Below the pieces are notes generated by a model. It was not told the origin of the DNA and searched no databases. It saw nothing but the letters and a program-made list of their open reading frames with translations. A stretch of 64,000 nt of DNA, taken from the NCBI GenBank assembly GCA_963729695.1, contig CAVSOT010000001.1, positions 620,001 through 684,000 on the forward strand. Direction: 5' to 3'. The position numbers and the translations under genes are program-made. This DNA comes from PALSA-693 sp963729695. Its GTDB lineage: Bacteria > Actinomycetota > Acidimicrobiia > Acidimicrobiales > Palsa-688. This document shows positions 54,428 through 64,000 of this stretch, piece after piece (position 1 is the stretch's first letter; each line of letters starts with the position of its first letter).

Positions 54428-54528
54428 TCACTACACCATCAATCTAATCGGAAATCAAGGAATACCAGGCCCTGATATTAAAAGTCGCAAAAGTTGATAA
54501 TCACAGTCATCTTTGGTTGACTGGGCGC

Positions 54529-56309
<1,781 letters not shown>

Positions 56310-56331
56310 GCACAGCGACCGGACTCCAGCC

Positions 56332-57027
56332 ATGACCGCTCTGCTCGGCACCGGAACCCACTTGCACGCCCCCGAGTTCAGCGACGCCGAACTGGCGGCG
56401 CTCAACCAGGAGTTCGAGACTGCGTCCGCCCAGTCCGTCATCGAGTGGGCGGTCGACCAGTTCCACCCCTTCATGTGCCTGTCCGCCTCCATGACCGACG
56501 CCGTGCTGATCGACCTGGCCGTGCGGGTCGAGCCGTCCATCGAGGTGGTCTTCATCGACACCCGGTACCACTTCCCCGAGACCCTCGAAACCGTCGAGCG
56601 GGTTCGGCGGCATTACGGTCTGAACCTGCGGGTGCTGACGGTTGCACCCCAGCCGGTCGAGCTGTGGAAGGCCGATCCGGCCAACTGCTGTTCCACCGCC
56701 AAGATCGAACAGCTCGACCGGGCTCTCGTCGGCAAGCTGGCCTGGATGAGCGGGCTACGGCGGGCCGAAGCGCCCACCCGGGCCGACGCTCCGATCGTCG
56801 CCCGCGACCTCCGGGGGCTGGTGAAGATCAACCCCATCGCCACCTGGTCTGACGAAGACGTCGCCGGTTACGTGGCCGACCACGACGTGCCGGTCAACCC
56901 CCTCCTCGCCCAGGGATACCCCTCCATCGGCTGCCGGCCGTGCACGCAGCCGGTAGCGGACGGCGCCGATCCTCGCTCCGGGCGCTGGGCCGGTCGAGAC
57001 AAGACGGAGTGCGGCCTGCACCTCTGA
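56332..57027 (+). CDS. cysH: adenylyl-sulfate (APS) reductase, thioredoxin-dependent
   Basis: 231 aa. 'HPFMCLSASMTDAVLIDLAV' replaces the SGG-type PP-loop, 'VVFIDTRYHFPETLETVERV' follows, and the four iron-sulfur ligands are seen as 'ADPANCCSTAKIEQL' (Cys-Cys) and 'YPSIGCRPCTQPV' (CxxC). The C-terminal 'DKTECGLHL' holds the catalytic Cys. The double CC plus CxxC marks a 4Fe-4S APS reductase rather than a PAPS reductase. Works with the upstream sulfite reductase to turn activated sulfate into sulfide. Frame intact, unlike its neighbour. Confidence 0.95.
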   Translation: MTALLGTGTHLHAPEFSDAELAALNQEFETASAQSVIEWAVDQFHPFMCLSASMTDAVLIDLAVRVEPSIEVVFIDTRYHFPETLETVERVRRHYGLNLRVLTVAPQPVELWKADPANCCSTAKIEQLDRALVGKLAWMSGLRRAEAPTRADAPIVARDLRGLVKINPIATWSDEDVAGYVADHDVPVNPLLAQGYPSIGCRPCTQPVADGADPRSGRWAGRDKTECGLHL

Positions 57028-57442
57028 GGTTTTCTCCCGGTCGCTCGGCCGGCGACAAGACAAATGGGCATCGGTACAGCCAGAGCCTGCACACCGGTGC
57101 AAAGGTGGTGGCCGATCCAAAGAAGACGTCCGCAGCGGATCCCACTCCGATAAAGAAATATGGCGACGTCCGAAAAACTCCCGGAACTACGGCACCGCCG
57201 CAGACACATACCGGGTGAGGAGGACAACCGTCCCGGCGATGACGTAGGTGAACTGCAGGCGAACCACCGGTGTCTTTCCTCATCGTTTCCGACGCCACGG
57301 CCACCTTTCGGGACGAAACGGAGCGGCAGACCGACCGACACGGGCCAAAAGACCGAGGTCGACCTGATCGGTATTCGGCACCGGGTTTGCTAGCCTCCTC
57401 GATCGGCGGGGACGCAGGCGAATTGGCCCCCGCGTCGTAGGC
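57028..57442. other. 415-nt intergenic region
   Basis: No supported gene on either strand. The length suggests a long 5' leader for the cell-wall hydrolase gene. I looked for a c-di-AMP (ydaO-type) riboswitch, common before such hydrolases in Actinobacteria, and did not recognise its conserved elements. Only a weak GACGC/GCGTC dyad is visible near 57411-57435. Confidence 0.4.
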
Positions 57443-59263
57443 ATGATGGTAAAGCTGCATTCCCGTTCCACCCGGCGGGCCGCGGTCGCCGTGGCCGCAA
57501 CGATTGCACTCGTCGCTCCGGGCTTCGTCCCTGCTTGGGCTTCCCCGGCCCAACCCGCGACTTCCGCGATCTCGGCGGGTGCGGCACTGACGTTGTCGGC
57601 CTCCGGGGCCACCCAGTCGACCGGGGCCACCCAGTCGACCGGGCCCACCCCGCCGACCGCCGAGCCCGCGGACACCTCGCCGACGAGCACCACGAGCGTC
57701 CCGTCCCCATCGACGACTGTCGCCCCTTCGACGACCACCACCACCACCGTGCCGAACCCCACGACCACCCAGGCGCCGAGCACGACGACCACGACCACTC
57801 CGAGCCCGACCACCACAACCACTGCGCCGGCGCGGCCCAAAGGGGTCCCGTCGGTTCCGGTAGGTGGGCCGCCGACCAGCACGCCCGCCACCGGAGCTGC
57901 ACCGGGCGCCAATGCGGCGGCACCGGCGCCCCCACCGGACCCAGGTCCCGTGCTGGCCGCCGTGCACGCCGACCTCTCTCAGCTGGCGGCTATTCAGGCC
58001 TACAACCGCGACAAGGCGGGCGTGGCCGCCGGGCAACGCCGGGTAACCCAAACGACCGACCAGCTGAAGGCCGCCCTCGCCGCCCAGGTTCAGGCCAACT
58101 CGGCCGTACAGGGCAGCAAGGCGCAGGCCGCCACCGCTGCGACCCGCCTGCGGACGGTGGCCGTGGCTGCCTATATGGGACTCGGGTACGTGACACCAAC
58201 TGGCGCTTCCACCTCCGCCCAGGAGCCGGTGCCAGGCACAGTTTCGTCCTTTGGGGCCCTCACCGGGGTGCCCGCGGCAGACGGCTACGAGATGCTCAAG
58301 CTCGTCGCCGAACGGGAACGGCAGAGTGTCTCGAACACCCTCCACGCCGTGCAACAAGCGGAGCACGCCAGTGTCCAGGCCGGCCAGAAGGTGGCGAAGT
58401 CGCAGCTCACCCAGACCCAGGCTCGTTCATCGTTGGCCGCCAGCGAGAAGACGCTGGTGGCGGCCTCGCACGCAGCCCTCACCTCCAGCCCATCGGTCGA
58501 TGCCGCCTACCTCTCAGGTGAGCAGGCGAGCTCCAGCGCCAGCACCACGTCCTCGACCCAGAGCGCCCCGACCTCCACGACGACGACCACTGCACCCGCT
58601 TCGGGCCCCTCGACCACCTCGAAGGCTGCTGGTGGATCGACCAGTGCAACCTCCCCCTCCGTCCTGGGGCCGAGCGTCCTCAGCGCCGCCGAGATGGCTC
58701 AGTGGTTCGAGAGCACCGGCCACCGGGCCAACACCACCGTGCCGATTGCGAAGCTGGCTGCCGACTACGTGGCGGCCGGCAAGAAGACGGGCGTGCGGGC
58801 GGATATCGCCTTCGCCCAATCGATTGTGGAGACTGGATACTTCTCGTTCCCGTCCTTCGGCCAGCTGACCCCCAAGGACAACAACTTCGCAGGCATCGGC
58901 GCGTGCGACAGCTGCGCCCACGGGTGGAGCTTCCCGAGCGCCGCCACTGGAGTCGAAGCCCAGCTGGAGCTCCTCGACGCCTACGCCTCGCCGACCCCGG
59001 TGTCCACGCCCCTTCTGGGCAATATCGGCGTCGGAGGATGCTGCTCGACATGGATAGCGCTGGCGGGGACCTGGGCGTCGAGCCTGACCTACGGGATCTC
59101 GATCATGACGATTTACAACCAGATGCTGACCTGGGTGATCCCGCACCGGCTGCAGGCCGCCGGGCTGATCTCCACCTCCGGACAGGCAGCCGCCGCGGGC
59201 GCCGCAGCCGCACCAGGCAAAACCGCGGCGGCGGCCAAAGCGGGCACTCCCGTCCACGTTTGA
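57443..59263 (+). CDS. exported cell-wall hydrolase, glucosaminidase (GH73/FlgJ-like) domain
   Basis: About 606 aa from ATG 57443 (or 57446). Signal peptide 'AAVAVAATIALVAPGFVPAW' with an AxA site (AWA). Then about 100 residues of Thr/Pro/Ser linker, a coiled-coil region ('RRVTQTTDQLKAALAAQVQA' and following helices, about residues 190-350), a second Ser/Thr linker, and a C-terminal domain with 'DIAFAQSIVETGYFSFPSFG' (catalytic Glu) and 'LTPKDNNFAGIGACDSCAHG'. This is the glucosaminidase fold that cuts N-acetylglucosamine bonds in peptidoglycan. The coiled coil plus hydrolase layout recalls RipA-like cell-separation enzymes. Acts outside the cell. Confidence 0.88.
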   Translation: MMVKLHSRSTRRAAVAVAATIALVAPGFVPAWASPAQPATSAISAGAALTLSASGATQSTGATQSTGPTPPTAEPADTSPTSTTSVPSPSTTVAPSTTTTTTVPNPTTTQAPSTTTTTTPSPTTTTTAPARPKGVPSVPVGGPPTSTPATGAAPGANAAAPAPPPDPGPVLAAVHADLSQLAAIQAYNRDKAGVAAGQRRVTQTTDQLKAALAAQVQANSAVQGSKAQAATAATRLRTVAVAAYMGLGYVTPTGASTSAQEPVPGTVSSFGALTGVPAADGYEMLKLVAERERQSVSNTLHAVQQAEHASVQAGQKVAKSQLTQTQARSSLAASEKTLVAASHAALTSSPSVDAAYLSGEQASSSASTTSSTQSAPTSTTTTTAPASGPSTTSKAAGGSTSATSPSVLGPSVLSAAEMAQWFESTGHRANTTVPIAKLAADYVAAGKKTGVRADIAFAQSIVETGYFSFPSFGQLTPKDNNFAGIGACDSCAHGWSFPSAATGVEAQLELLDAYASPTPVSTPLLGNIGVGGCCSTWIALAGTWASSLTYGISIMTIYNQMLTWVIPHRLQAAGLISTSGQAAAAGAAAAPGKTAAAAKAGTPVHV

Positions 59264-59303
59264 GCCGAGGGAGGCGTCCCCAGAGTCAGGGGCGAGCAGC
59301 CAG

Positions 59304-59360
59304 CAGCCAGCGGCCGGCAAACAGCCAGCGGCCGGCAAACAGCCAGCGGCCGGCAAGCAA
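59304..59360. repeat. 18-bp tandem repeat, three copies
   Basis: GCGGCCGGCAA occurs at 59310, 59328 and 59346 within an 18-bp unit AGCGGCCGGCAAACAGCC. The copies are nearly identical. They lie between the convergent ends of the hydrolase and the TIM44-like gene. Confidence 0.85.
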
Positions 59361-59447
59361 CCAAGCGCCGACCGGCTCGAGCAGTCCGCCGACCAGCGGC
59401 CAGCGGGCGAGGAGCACGGTGGGCCGGGCCCCAGCGGGCCGGGCCGG

Positions 59448-60381
59448 CTAGTAGCTACGAACGATCTGGGCGATCCGGGCCAGCACCCAGTCGTAGTCGC
59501 CCGAACTGACAGGGGCCTTGCAGTACTTGCACGCCCCGGCCAGGTCCAGGTCGAGGGGGGCGCCGCAGTTGGGGCACTTCGCCGCCAGCGTGCCCCCGCC
59601 CGTAGGCGTGACCGCCGACGCGGACCGTTGGAACGTCCAGTCCTCCATCCACTGGCCGACGTGCTTGTCGCCTCGGACCACGTGGCCGTTGTCGTCGACG
59701 TCGTAGTCGGCGCAGGAGGCCAGCACCCGAACGGTAATGGTGTCGTACTTGGCGTCCCGGTGGGCGCCCACGATGGTGAGGTCGCCGACGGCCAGGTCCT
59801 CTAGGACGTTCCGCTTGTTGGCGTCGACGTACCCCTGGATCTGGACTCGGTGTTGCTGCCACAGCCCGTCGGCCATGACCTGGCGGCTCATACCGGGCTG
59901 CCGCTGGGCCCAGGCCTGCTGGACGATGAAGAACGTCCGCTGCACCTGCTGCAGGAAGTCCTCCTTGGAGAAGCCGGGATCGTGGGCGGCGATGGCCGCC
60001 AACCCGTCGTCCGGCGACTCGGGGCCTGACCGCCGCGGGTGCGCTACCGGGGAAAAGGCCTCCCTGCACGCTCGAGATCGCCGGCTGGTCGGAGTGGCTC
60101 CACTGCTCTTCCGGTGGGGGCGGCGGGTAATCCGAGGCACCTCCCATGCGACGCCAGCTCCCCCGGCGAGGCCACAACACCCGGAAGATGACCAACGTCA
60201 GGATGAGGACCACCACCACCACGGTGCCGCCCGCGGCCCGGCCGCCGGTGCCTCCCCCGAAGAAGAAGAACCCACCTCCGCCACTGCCGCCGAAGCCGCC
60301 GCCGCCACCTCCGTCGCCGCCGCTATCGAAGCCTTGGCCGCCACCGGCGCGAAAGAGAAGGTCGACGAGCGCGGCGATCAT
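59448..60381 (-). CDS. TIM44-like domain protein with membrane helix and zinc ribbon, one frameshift
   Basis: About 310 aa from ATG 60381, overlapping the SPFH stop (ATGA). A Gly/Phe-rich N-terminus ('GGGGFGGSGGGGFFFFGGGT') precedes one membrane helix 'GGTVVVVVLILTLVIFRVLW'. The TIM44-like domain runs from 'GFSKEDFLQQVQRTFFIVQQ' to 'YDTITVRVLASCADYDVDDN'. The end is a zinc ribbon 'CPNCGAPLDLDLAGACKYCK'. The frame is lost at 60021-60024 (an extra base in GGGG). TIM44-like domains bind membranes or proteins; the partner here is probably the co-transcribed SPFH protein. Confidence 0.8.
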
Positions 60382-61606
60382 TGGCCTGGTGCGGGTGCGG
60401 GCGGCGGCGACGTGCCCCCCGAGGCTGCCGGCCCGGTGCTGGTCCCGCATTCCGGGCAGAACCGGGCGCCGGCGGCCAGTCTCGGCCCCGCACGACGTGC
60501 AGTGGGCGGGTGCAGCCACCATGGCCGTCCCACAAGAGGAACAGAACTTCGCCGCGGCGGGATTCTCGGACCCGCAGCTCGGGCAGGCTGCCACCGGAGG
60601 AGCCAACGAAGTACCGCACGACGCACAGAACTTGGCGCCGGCCGCGTTGGCGGTATGGCAGCTCGGGCAGTTCGTCGTCGGCGCGGTCGGCGCGGCGGGG
60701 CCGGCAAAACCCGCCCCGCCGCCGGCGAATCCGGGACCGGGCGGAGGAGGAGGCCCCGGCTGGGCCGGCGCCGCGGCCTGGCCACCCACACCCAGCCCGG
60801 CGGCGAGGAACGCCCCGCCGACTGCGCCGCCACCCTGGGCCATGCCCTGTCCGGCGCCGAGTGCCATCTCACCGGCGGCGTACTGCTGGAAGCTGCCCGC
60901 CAGGCGGGAGTAGGCGGTGTCCTTGGCCAGGGTCTTCAGCTGCTTCTCGTCCTCTTCCGACAGGTTGATGTCGAAGTTGCCCATGCGGATGATGGCGACG
61001 CCGTACGGGGCGAGCTGCTCGTTGCCCTTGGCCATCACCTCCTCCTCGATATCCGGCGTGTAAGGCGGACAGCCCCAGGATGGGCCAGCCGTTGCGGACG
61101 ATCTGGACCGTCATGTGGGTCCGCATGACCTTGAGGAGCTGGTCGCTCATCCAGCCGGTGATGGCCTGGTTGTCGGTGACGTCGACTGTGCCAACGAGAT
61201 TGGTGATCAGGGCGGCCGGGTCTTTGACCTGCATCGAGTAGTCCCCGAAGACGCGCAGCGTCACGATCATGCCGGTCTGGGGGTCCTGCACGTCGTCGAT
61301 GCGGCCGCCGAAGGTGTTGCCCGTGAACTCGCGGGTCCCGACGAAGTACAGCTCGGCCTTGTAGACGTTGGCGCCGATCACGTGGTCGATCAGAACGCCC
61401 AGCCCGGGGATCTCGTCGGCGTCGATCTGGTGACGGCCGGGCCCCATGGTGGCCACCACCTGGCCGGTGTTGACGAACATGGCCATCTCGTCGGCGTTGA
61501 CGATGGCCCGGGTGTACTTCCGGATGTTGTGGTCAGGCCACTTGTAGACGATCTGCTGCTTCTTGTCGTCCGGCACGGCAATGAACTCACGACCGAGCAA
61601 AGCCAC
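60378..61606 (-). CDS. SPFH domain protein with C-terminal zinc ribbons (YdjI-like), two frameshifts
   Basis: About 408 aa from ATG 61606 across breaks at 61062-61063 and 60476-60477. The SPFH (band 7) part runs from 'YKWPDHNIRKYTRAIVNADE' through 'MIVTLRVFGDYSMQVKDPAA' to 'DIEEEVMAKGNEQLAPYGVA'. A Gly/Ala/Pro linker leads to three zinc ribbons with paired CxxC motifs: 'CPSCHTANAAGAKFCASCG', 'CPSCGSENPAAAKFCSSCG', 'CTSCGAET' ... 'FCPECG'. This matches the YdjI/virion-core-like SPFH group in which ribbons recruit partner proteins. It forms a coupled pair with the TIM44-like gene. Confidence 0.85.
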
Positions 61607-61958
61607 GACCCAGCCTCCTTGTGGTGGGCGCCCTGGGGTTCAGGATCTGCCTGCTCAGGGTAGCTACTGGAGGCCGCGTCGGCGCAGGCAAGCGGGCAAA
61701 ATCATCCGCGGGGATGAGGCGGCCTGGCCGACCGGGCGTCCGGGAGGGCCGCAACTGCCGGCGCCACTTGGTCAATCCGTAAACTGGCTGCCCGGCGCCT
61801 TCCTGGTGCCCCGATCAAGTGGAAGGAACCCTGCCCCGTGAGTGAGCTGAAGGCGAGCGAGCCCCCGACCGCAGGGACCCGCGCTCGGCACCCGTCGACG
61901 AGCGAGCCCCCGACCGCAGGGACCCGACGCTCGGCAACCCGTCGATGAGCGAGTCCCG
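61607..61958. other. 352-nt divergent intergenic region
   Basis: Promoters for the SPFH pair (leftward) and the MoxR/VWA pair (rightward) must lie here. The left part shows nothing recognisable; the right part carries a 45-bp direct repeat that runs almost to the MoxR start. Confidence 0.45.
61855..61946. repeat. 45-bp tandem direct repeat, two copies
   Basis: GAGCGAGCCCCCGACCGCAG plus a further 25 bases occurs at 61855 and again at 61900. The second copy has two single-base insertions (ACGCTC and CAACCC). A third partial GAGCGAGTCCCGATGAGCG ends at the MoxR start codon. Confidence 0.85.
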
Positions 61959-62867
61959 ATGAGCGATACGGCGCCGTTCCACTTCGAGTCGCCCGCCGGC
62001 GTGCGGGAGGGGTTGCGACGCGCCAGCTATCTGGCCGACGACGGTATCGCCGGCGTGGTCTACCTGGCGGAGCGCCTCGGCAAACCGGTCCTGGTGGAAG
62101 GTCCGGCCGGCACCGGCAAGACCCAGCTGGCCAAGTCAGTGGCCGAAGTCACGGGGGCCCGGCTGATCCGGCTGCAGTGCTACGAGGGCCTGGACGAGTC
62201 CAAGGCCCTGTACGAGTGGAACTACAAGAAGCAGCTGCTGCGGATCCAGGCCCAACGCGTCGCCGAGGGAGTCGCCGGCGAGAGCTGGCAGGACATCGAG
62301 GAAGACATCTTTTCCGAGCCGTTTCTGCTGACCCGACCCTTGCTCGAGGCCATCCGGGCGGAAGACCCGGTGGTCCTGTTGATCGACGAGGTCGACCGGG
62401 TCGAGGTCGAGACCGAGGCGCTCCTGCTCGAGATCCTCTCGGACTACCAGGTCTCGATCCCGGAGCTCGGCACGGTGAGTGCCAACCAGATCCCGCTGGT
62501 GTTCCTGACCTCCAACAACACCCGGGAACTGTCAGAGGCCCTCAAGCGGCGGTGCCTGTTCCTTCACATCGACTACCCCGATATCGAGCGGGAACGTGAG
62601 ATCGTGCTGACCCGCGTGCCGGGAATCTCCGACTCCCTGGCCGATCAGGTGGTGCGCATCGTGCGCTCGATCCGCAACCTCGACCTCAAAAAAGCCCCAT
62701 CGGTGTCGGAAACCCTGGACTGGGCCCGCACCCTGCTGCTGCTCGGCATCCAATCGGTCGACGCCGAGACCGCGACCCAGACCTTGCACATCCTGCTCAA
62801 GTACCAGTCGGACATCGACAAGGCAGCCAAAGACCTCAACGCCTCGACGGTGCCTCCGTCGCGGTAG
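61959..62867 (+). CDS. MoxR-family AAA ATPase (CoxD-like)
   Basis: 302 aa. Walker A 'VLVEGPAGTGKTQLAKSVAE', Walker B 'DPVVLLIDEVDRVEVETEAL', sensor 1 'LVFLTSNNTRELSEALKRRC' and the R-finger region are intact. 'RLQCYEGLDESKALYEWNYK' is typical of the CoxD-like MoxR branch. MoxR ATPases act with VWA proteins as chaperone-like remodellers, for example in cofactor insertion. The VWA partner follows 42 nt later. Confidence 0.92.
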   Translation: MSDTAPFHFESPAGVREGLRRASYLADDGIAGVVYLAERLGKPVLVEGPAGTGKTQLAKSVAEVTGARLIRLQCYEGLDESKALYEWNYKKQLLRIQAQRVAEGVAGESWQDIEEDIFSEPFLLTRPLLEAIRAEDPVVLLIDEVDRVEVETEALLLEILSDYQVSIPELGTVSANQIPLVFLTSNNTRELSEALKRRCLFLHIDYPDIEREREIVLTRVPGISDSLADQVVRIVRSIRNLDLKKAPSVSETLDWARTLLLLGIQSVDAETATQTLHILLKYQSDIDKAAKDLNASTVPPSR

Positions 62868-62909
62868 CGCCGGTCCGCGTGCCCGCCATGATCCAGACCC
62901 GGTTCTGAA

Positions 62910-64000
62910 ATGCCCGCTGCCGATCCCGTTCCGACCCTGCCGGCCGGCAGCTCGGCCGGCCTGCTCGAATCGCTCGCGGGCTTCGTGACGGAGCTGCGCC
63001 GGGCCGGGATCCCGGTCAGCCTGACCGAAAACCTCGACGCCGTCGAGGCCCTGCGCCACATCCCCATCGAAGACCGCAACGCCTTCAAGTACGCCCTCGC
63101 CGCCACCCTCGTCAAGAACAACGCCCATTGGAAAGCCTTCGAGACGGTGTTCGAGGTCTACTTCTCGCTGCGGGGCCGCCAGTACCGCATCGAGACCGGC
63201 GACGAGGACGCGGTGGAAGAGCTCATCGGCGACCTCGTGGGTGAGCGCCAGGGCGAGGGCAGCGGCACGGAGGGCCTGACGCCCGAGCAGTTGGCCGCCC
63301 TGCTGTATCGCGCCCTCATGGAGGGCAATGACGCCATGCTGCGCGCCGTCGCCCGCGCCGCGGTCAGCCGGTATGCCGGCATGGAGCCCGGCCGCCCGGT
63401 GGGCGGCACCTACTACCTCTACCGCACGTTGCGCCAGCTGGACCTGGACGCGGTGCTCGAGAAGATGATGGATTCGGCGCGCGAGCAGACGCACGGGACC
63501 CTGACGGAGCTGGAGGAGCGCCTGGCTCGCGAGGAGTACGAGGCCCGGCTGGACGCCCTGCGCCGGGAGATCGAGGCGGAGATCCGCAGGCGACTGGTGG
63601 CAGACCGGGGGGCGGAGGCGGTGGCCAAGTCGTTGCGCAAGCCCCTTCCCGAGGACATCGACTTCATGCACGCCAGTCGGGAAGAACTCGCCGCCCTGCG
63701 GAAGACGATCGCCCCCTTGACCCGCAAGCTCGCCGTCCGCCTGGCACGTAAACGACGTCACGGGCGCAAGGGACCGCTCGACTTCCGCAGCACCGTCCGC
63801 CATTCCCTTTCCTACGGCGGGGTACCGGCGGAGCCGAAATTCCGTTACCCGAGGCCGTCCAAGCCCGAGATCATGGTGGTGGCGGACATCTCTGGCTCCG
63901 TGGCCGCCTTCGCCCGCTTCACCCTGCAAATGGTGTACGCCATCAGCTCGCAGTTCAGCCGGGTGCGGTCGTTCGTGTTCATCGACGGCATCGACGAGGT
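62910..64000 (+). CDS. VWA domain-containing CoxE-like protein, 3' partial
   Basis: Runs from ATG 62910 off the window end, at least 363 aa. N-terminal helical region 'ESLAGFVTELRRAGIPVSLT' and 'RNAFKYALAATLVKN' is characteristic of CoxE/YehP-type proteins. Charged coiled-coil stretches follow ('RLDALRREIEAEIRRRLVAD'), then the start of the VWA domain with the MIDAS DxSxS in 'EIMVVADISGSVAAFARFTL'. Partner of the MoxR ATPase upstream. Whether a molybdenum hydroxylase such as CO dehydrogenase lies beyond the window cannot be seen. Confidence 0.9.
   Translation, partial: MPAADPVPTLPAGSSAGLLESLAGFVTELRRAGIPVSLTENLDAVEALRHIPIEDRNAFKYALAATLVKNNAHWKAFETVFEVYFSLRGRQYRIETGDEDAVEELIGDLVGERQGEGSGTEGLTPEQLAALLYRALMEGNDAMLRAVARAAVSRYAGMEPGRPVGGTYYLYRTLRQLDLDAVLEKMMDSAREQTHGTLTELEERLAREEYEARLDALRREIEAEIRRRLVADRGAEAVAKSLRKPLPEDIDFMHASREELAALRKTIAPLTRKLAVRLARKRRHGRKGPLDFRSTVRHSLSYGGVPAEPKFRYPRPSKPEIMVVADISGSVAAFARFTLQMVYAISSQFSRVRSFVFIDGIDE

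Larger units (their letters stand above)
53901..54528. other. 628-nt regulatory-looking spacer before the sulfite reductase gene
   Basis: No supported gene. It contains a perfect 16-bp inverted repeat (54110-54158), a degenerate 17-bp tandem repeat (54253-54315), an 18-bp perfect palindrome (54410-54427), and then an AT-rich stretch from 54430 to 54515 that is the best promoter candidate for the sulfite reductase/cysH pair. Confidence 0.6.

Noticed and set aside
57028..57442. c-di-AMP riboswitch before the cell-wall hydrolase
   Set aside because: The context invited it, but I could not recognise the conserved ydaO core. A covariance search would decide.

Overview
The window is high-GC DNA with densely packed genes, and it reads as an actinobacterial chromosome, most likely an uncultured member of the Acidimicrobiia. 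Supporting signs are the exported protein with repeated 'TPDGxGYW...GDGGVFxFGDA' units, a HrcA/CIRCE-controlled dnaJ operon, a class II DAHP synthase, a PAC2 protein, an F420-type luciferase-like oxidoreductase, a FolP2-type dihydropteroate synthase homologue, many GTG/TTG starts, and Thr/Pro-rich exported proteins. The taxonomic call is inference. No rRNA, CRISPR array, integrase, transposase or phage module was found.

Layout: 0-2.3 kb has two NTF2/SnoaL-like genes and a methyltransferase. 2.4-3.4 kb has the exported repeat protein. 3.5-10.3 kb is a leftward Tad/Flp pilus locus (tadA, tadB, tadC, a DHA2-type MFS exporter, a Flp-like pilin and three TadE/G-like pseudopilins). Divergent from it, 10.5-13.5 kb encodes a membrane pseudokinase, a LysM protein and a two-helix Pro/Thr-rich protein. 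13.5-21 kb carries hemW, a block of hairpin repeats, rsmE, dnaJ, hrcA (with CIRCE), an aldo-keto reductase and lepA. 21-32 kb has a cytidylate-kinase-like gene, rpsT, a leftward operon (thioredoxin/TPR, folP2-like, holA, TSUP), a rightward trio (phosphotransferase, PAC2, LLM oxidoreductase), leuS and a DUF2461 gene. 32-35 kb is gene-poor: a tRNA-Ala(GGC), three copies of a palindromic repeat, an orphan coiled-coil gene and a lower-GC segment. 35-49.7 kb is accessory metabolism: ABC substrate-binding lipoprotein, DHFR-like, DUF885, arylsulfatase, HAD phosphatase, lipoprotein, nitrobindin-like, MazG-like, PhzF, ACT, TIGR03118-like and TSUP genes. 49.8-57 kb holds an acyl-CoA dehydrogenase, nadD, rsfS, class II aroG, and an assimilatory sulfite reductase/cysH pair. 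57.4-64 kb holds a glucosaminidase-like cell-wall hydrolase, an SPFH/TIM44 pair with zinc ribbons and, divergently, a MoxR/VWA (CoxD/CoxE-like) pair cut by the window end.

A property that cuts across the window is the frequent interruption of reading frames, including in housekeeping genes (leuS, nadD, aroG, sulfite reductase, tadA). Wherever I could place the break it is one extra base, nearly always inside a run of 2-4 identical bases. These breaks cluster strongly at 49.8-56.3 kb. I read them as sequence errors, not gene decay, and annotate the affected genes as whole genes spanning the breaks.

The most novel-looking material is the pseudokinase-LysM-P/T module divergent from the Tad locus, the triple hairpin array at 14.76-14.96 kb, the dispersed 37-bp palindromes around the tRNA, and the paired palindromes upstream of the sulfite reductase genes.
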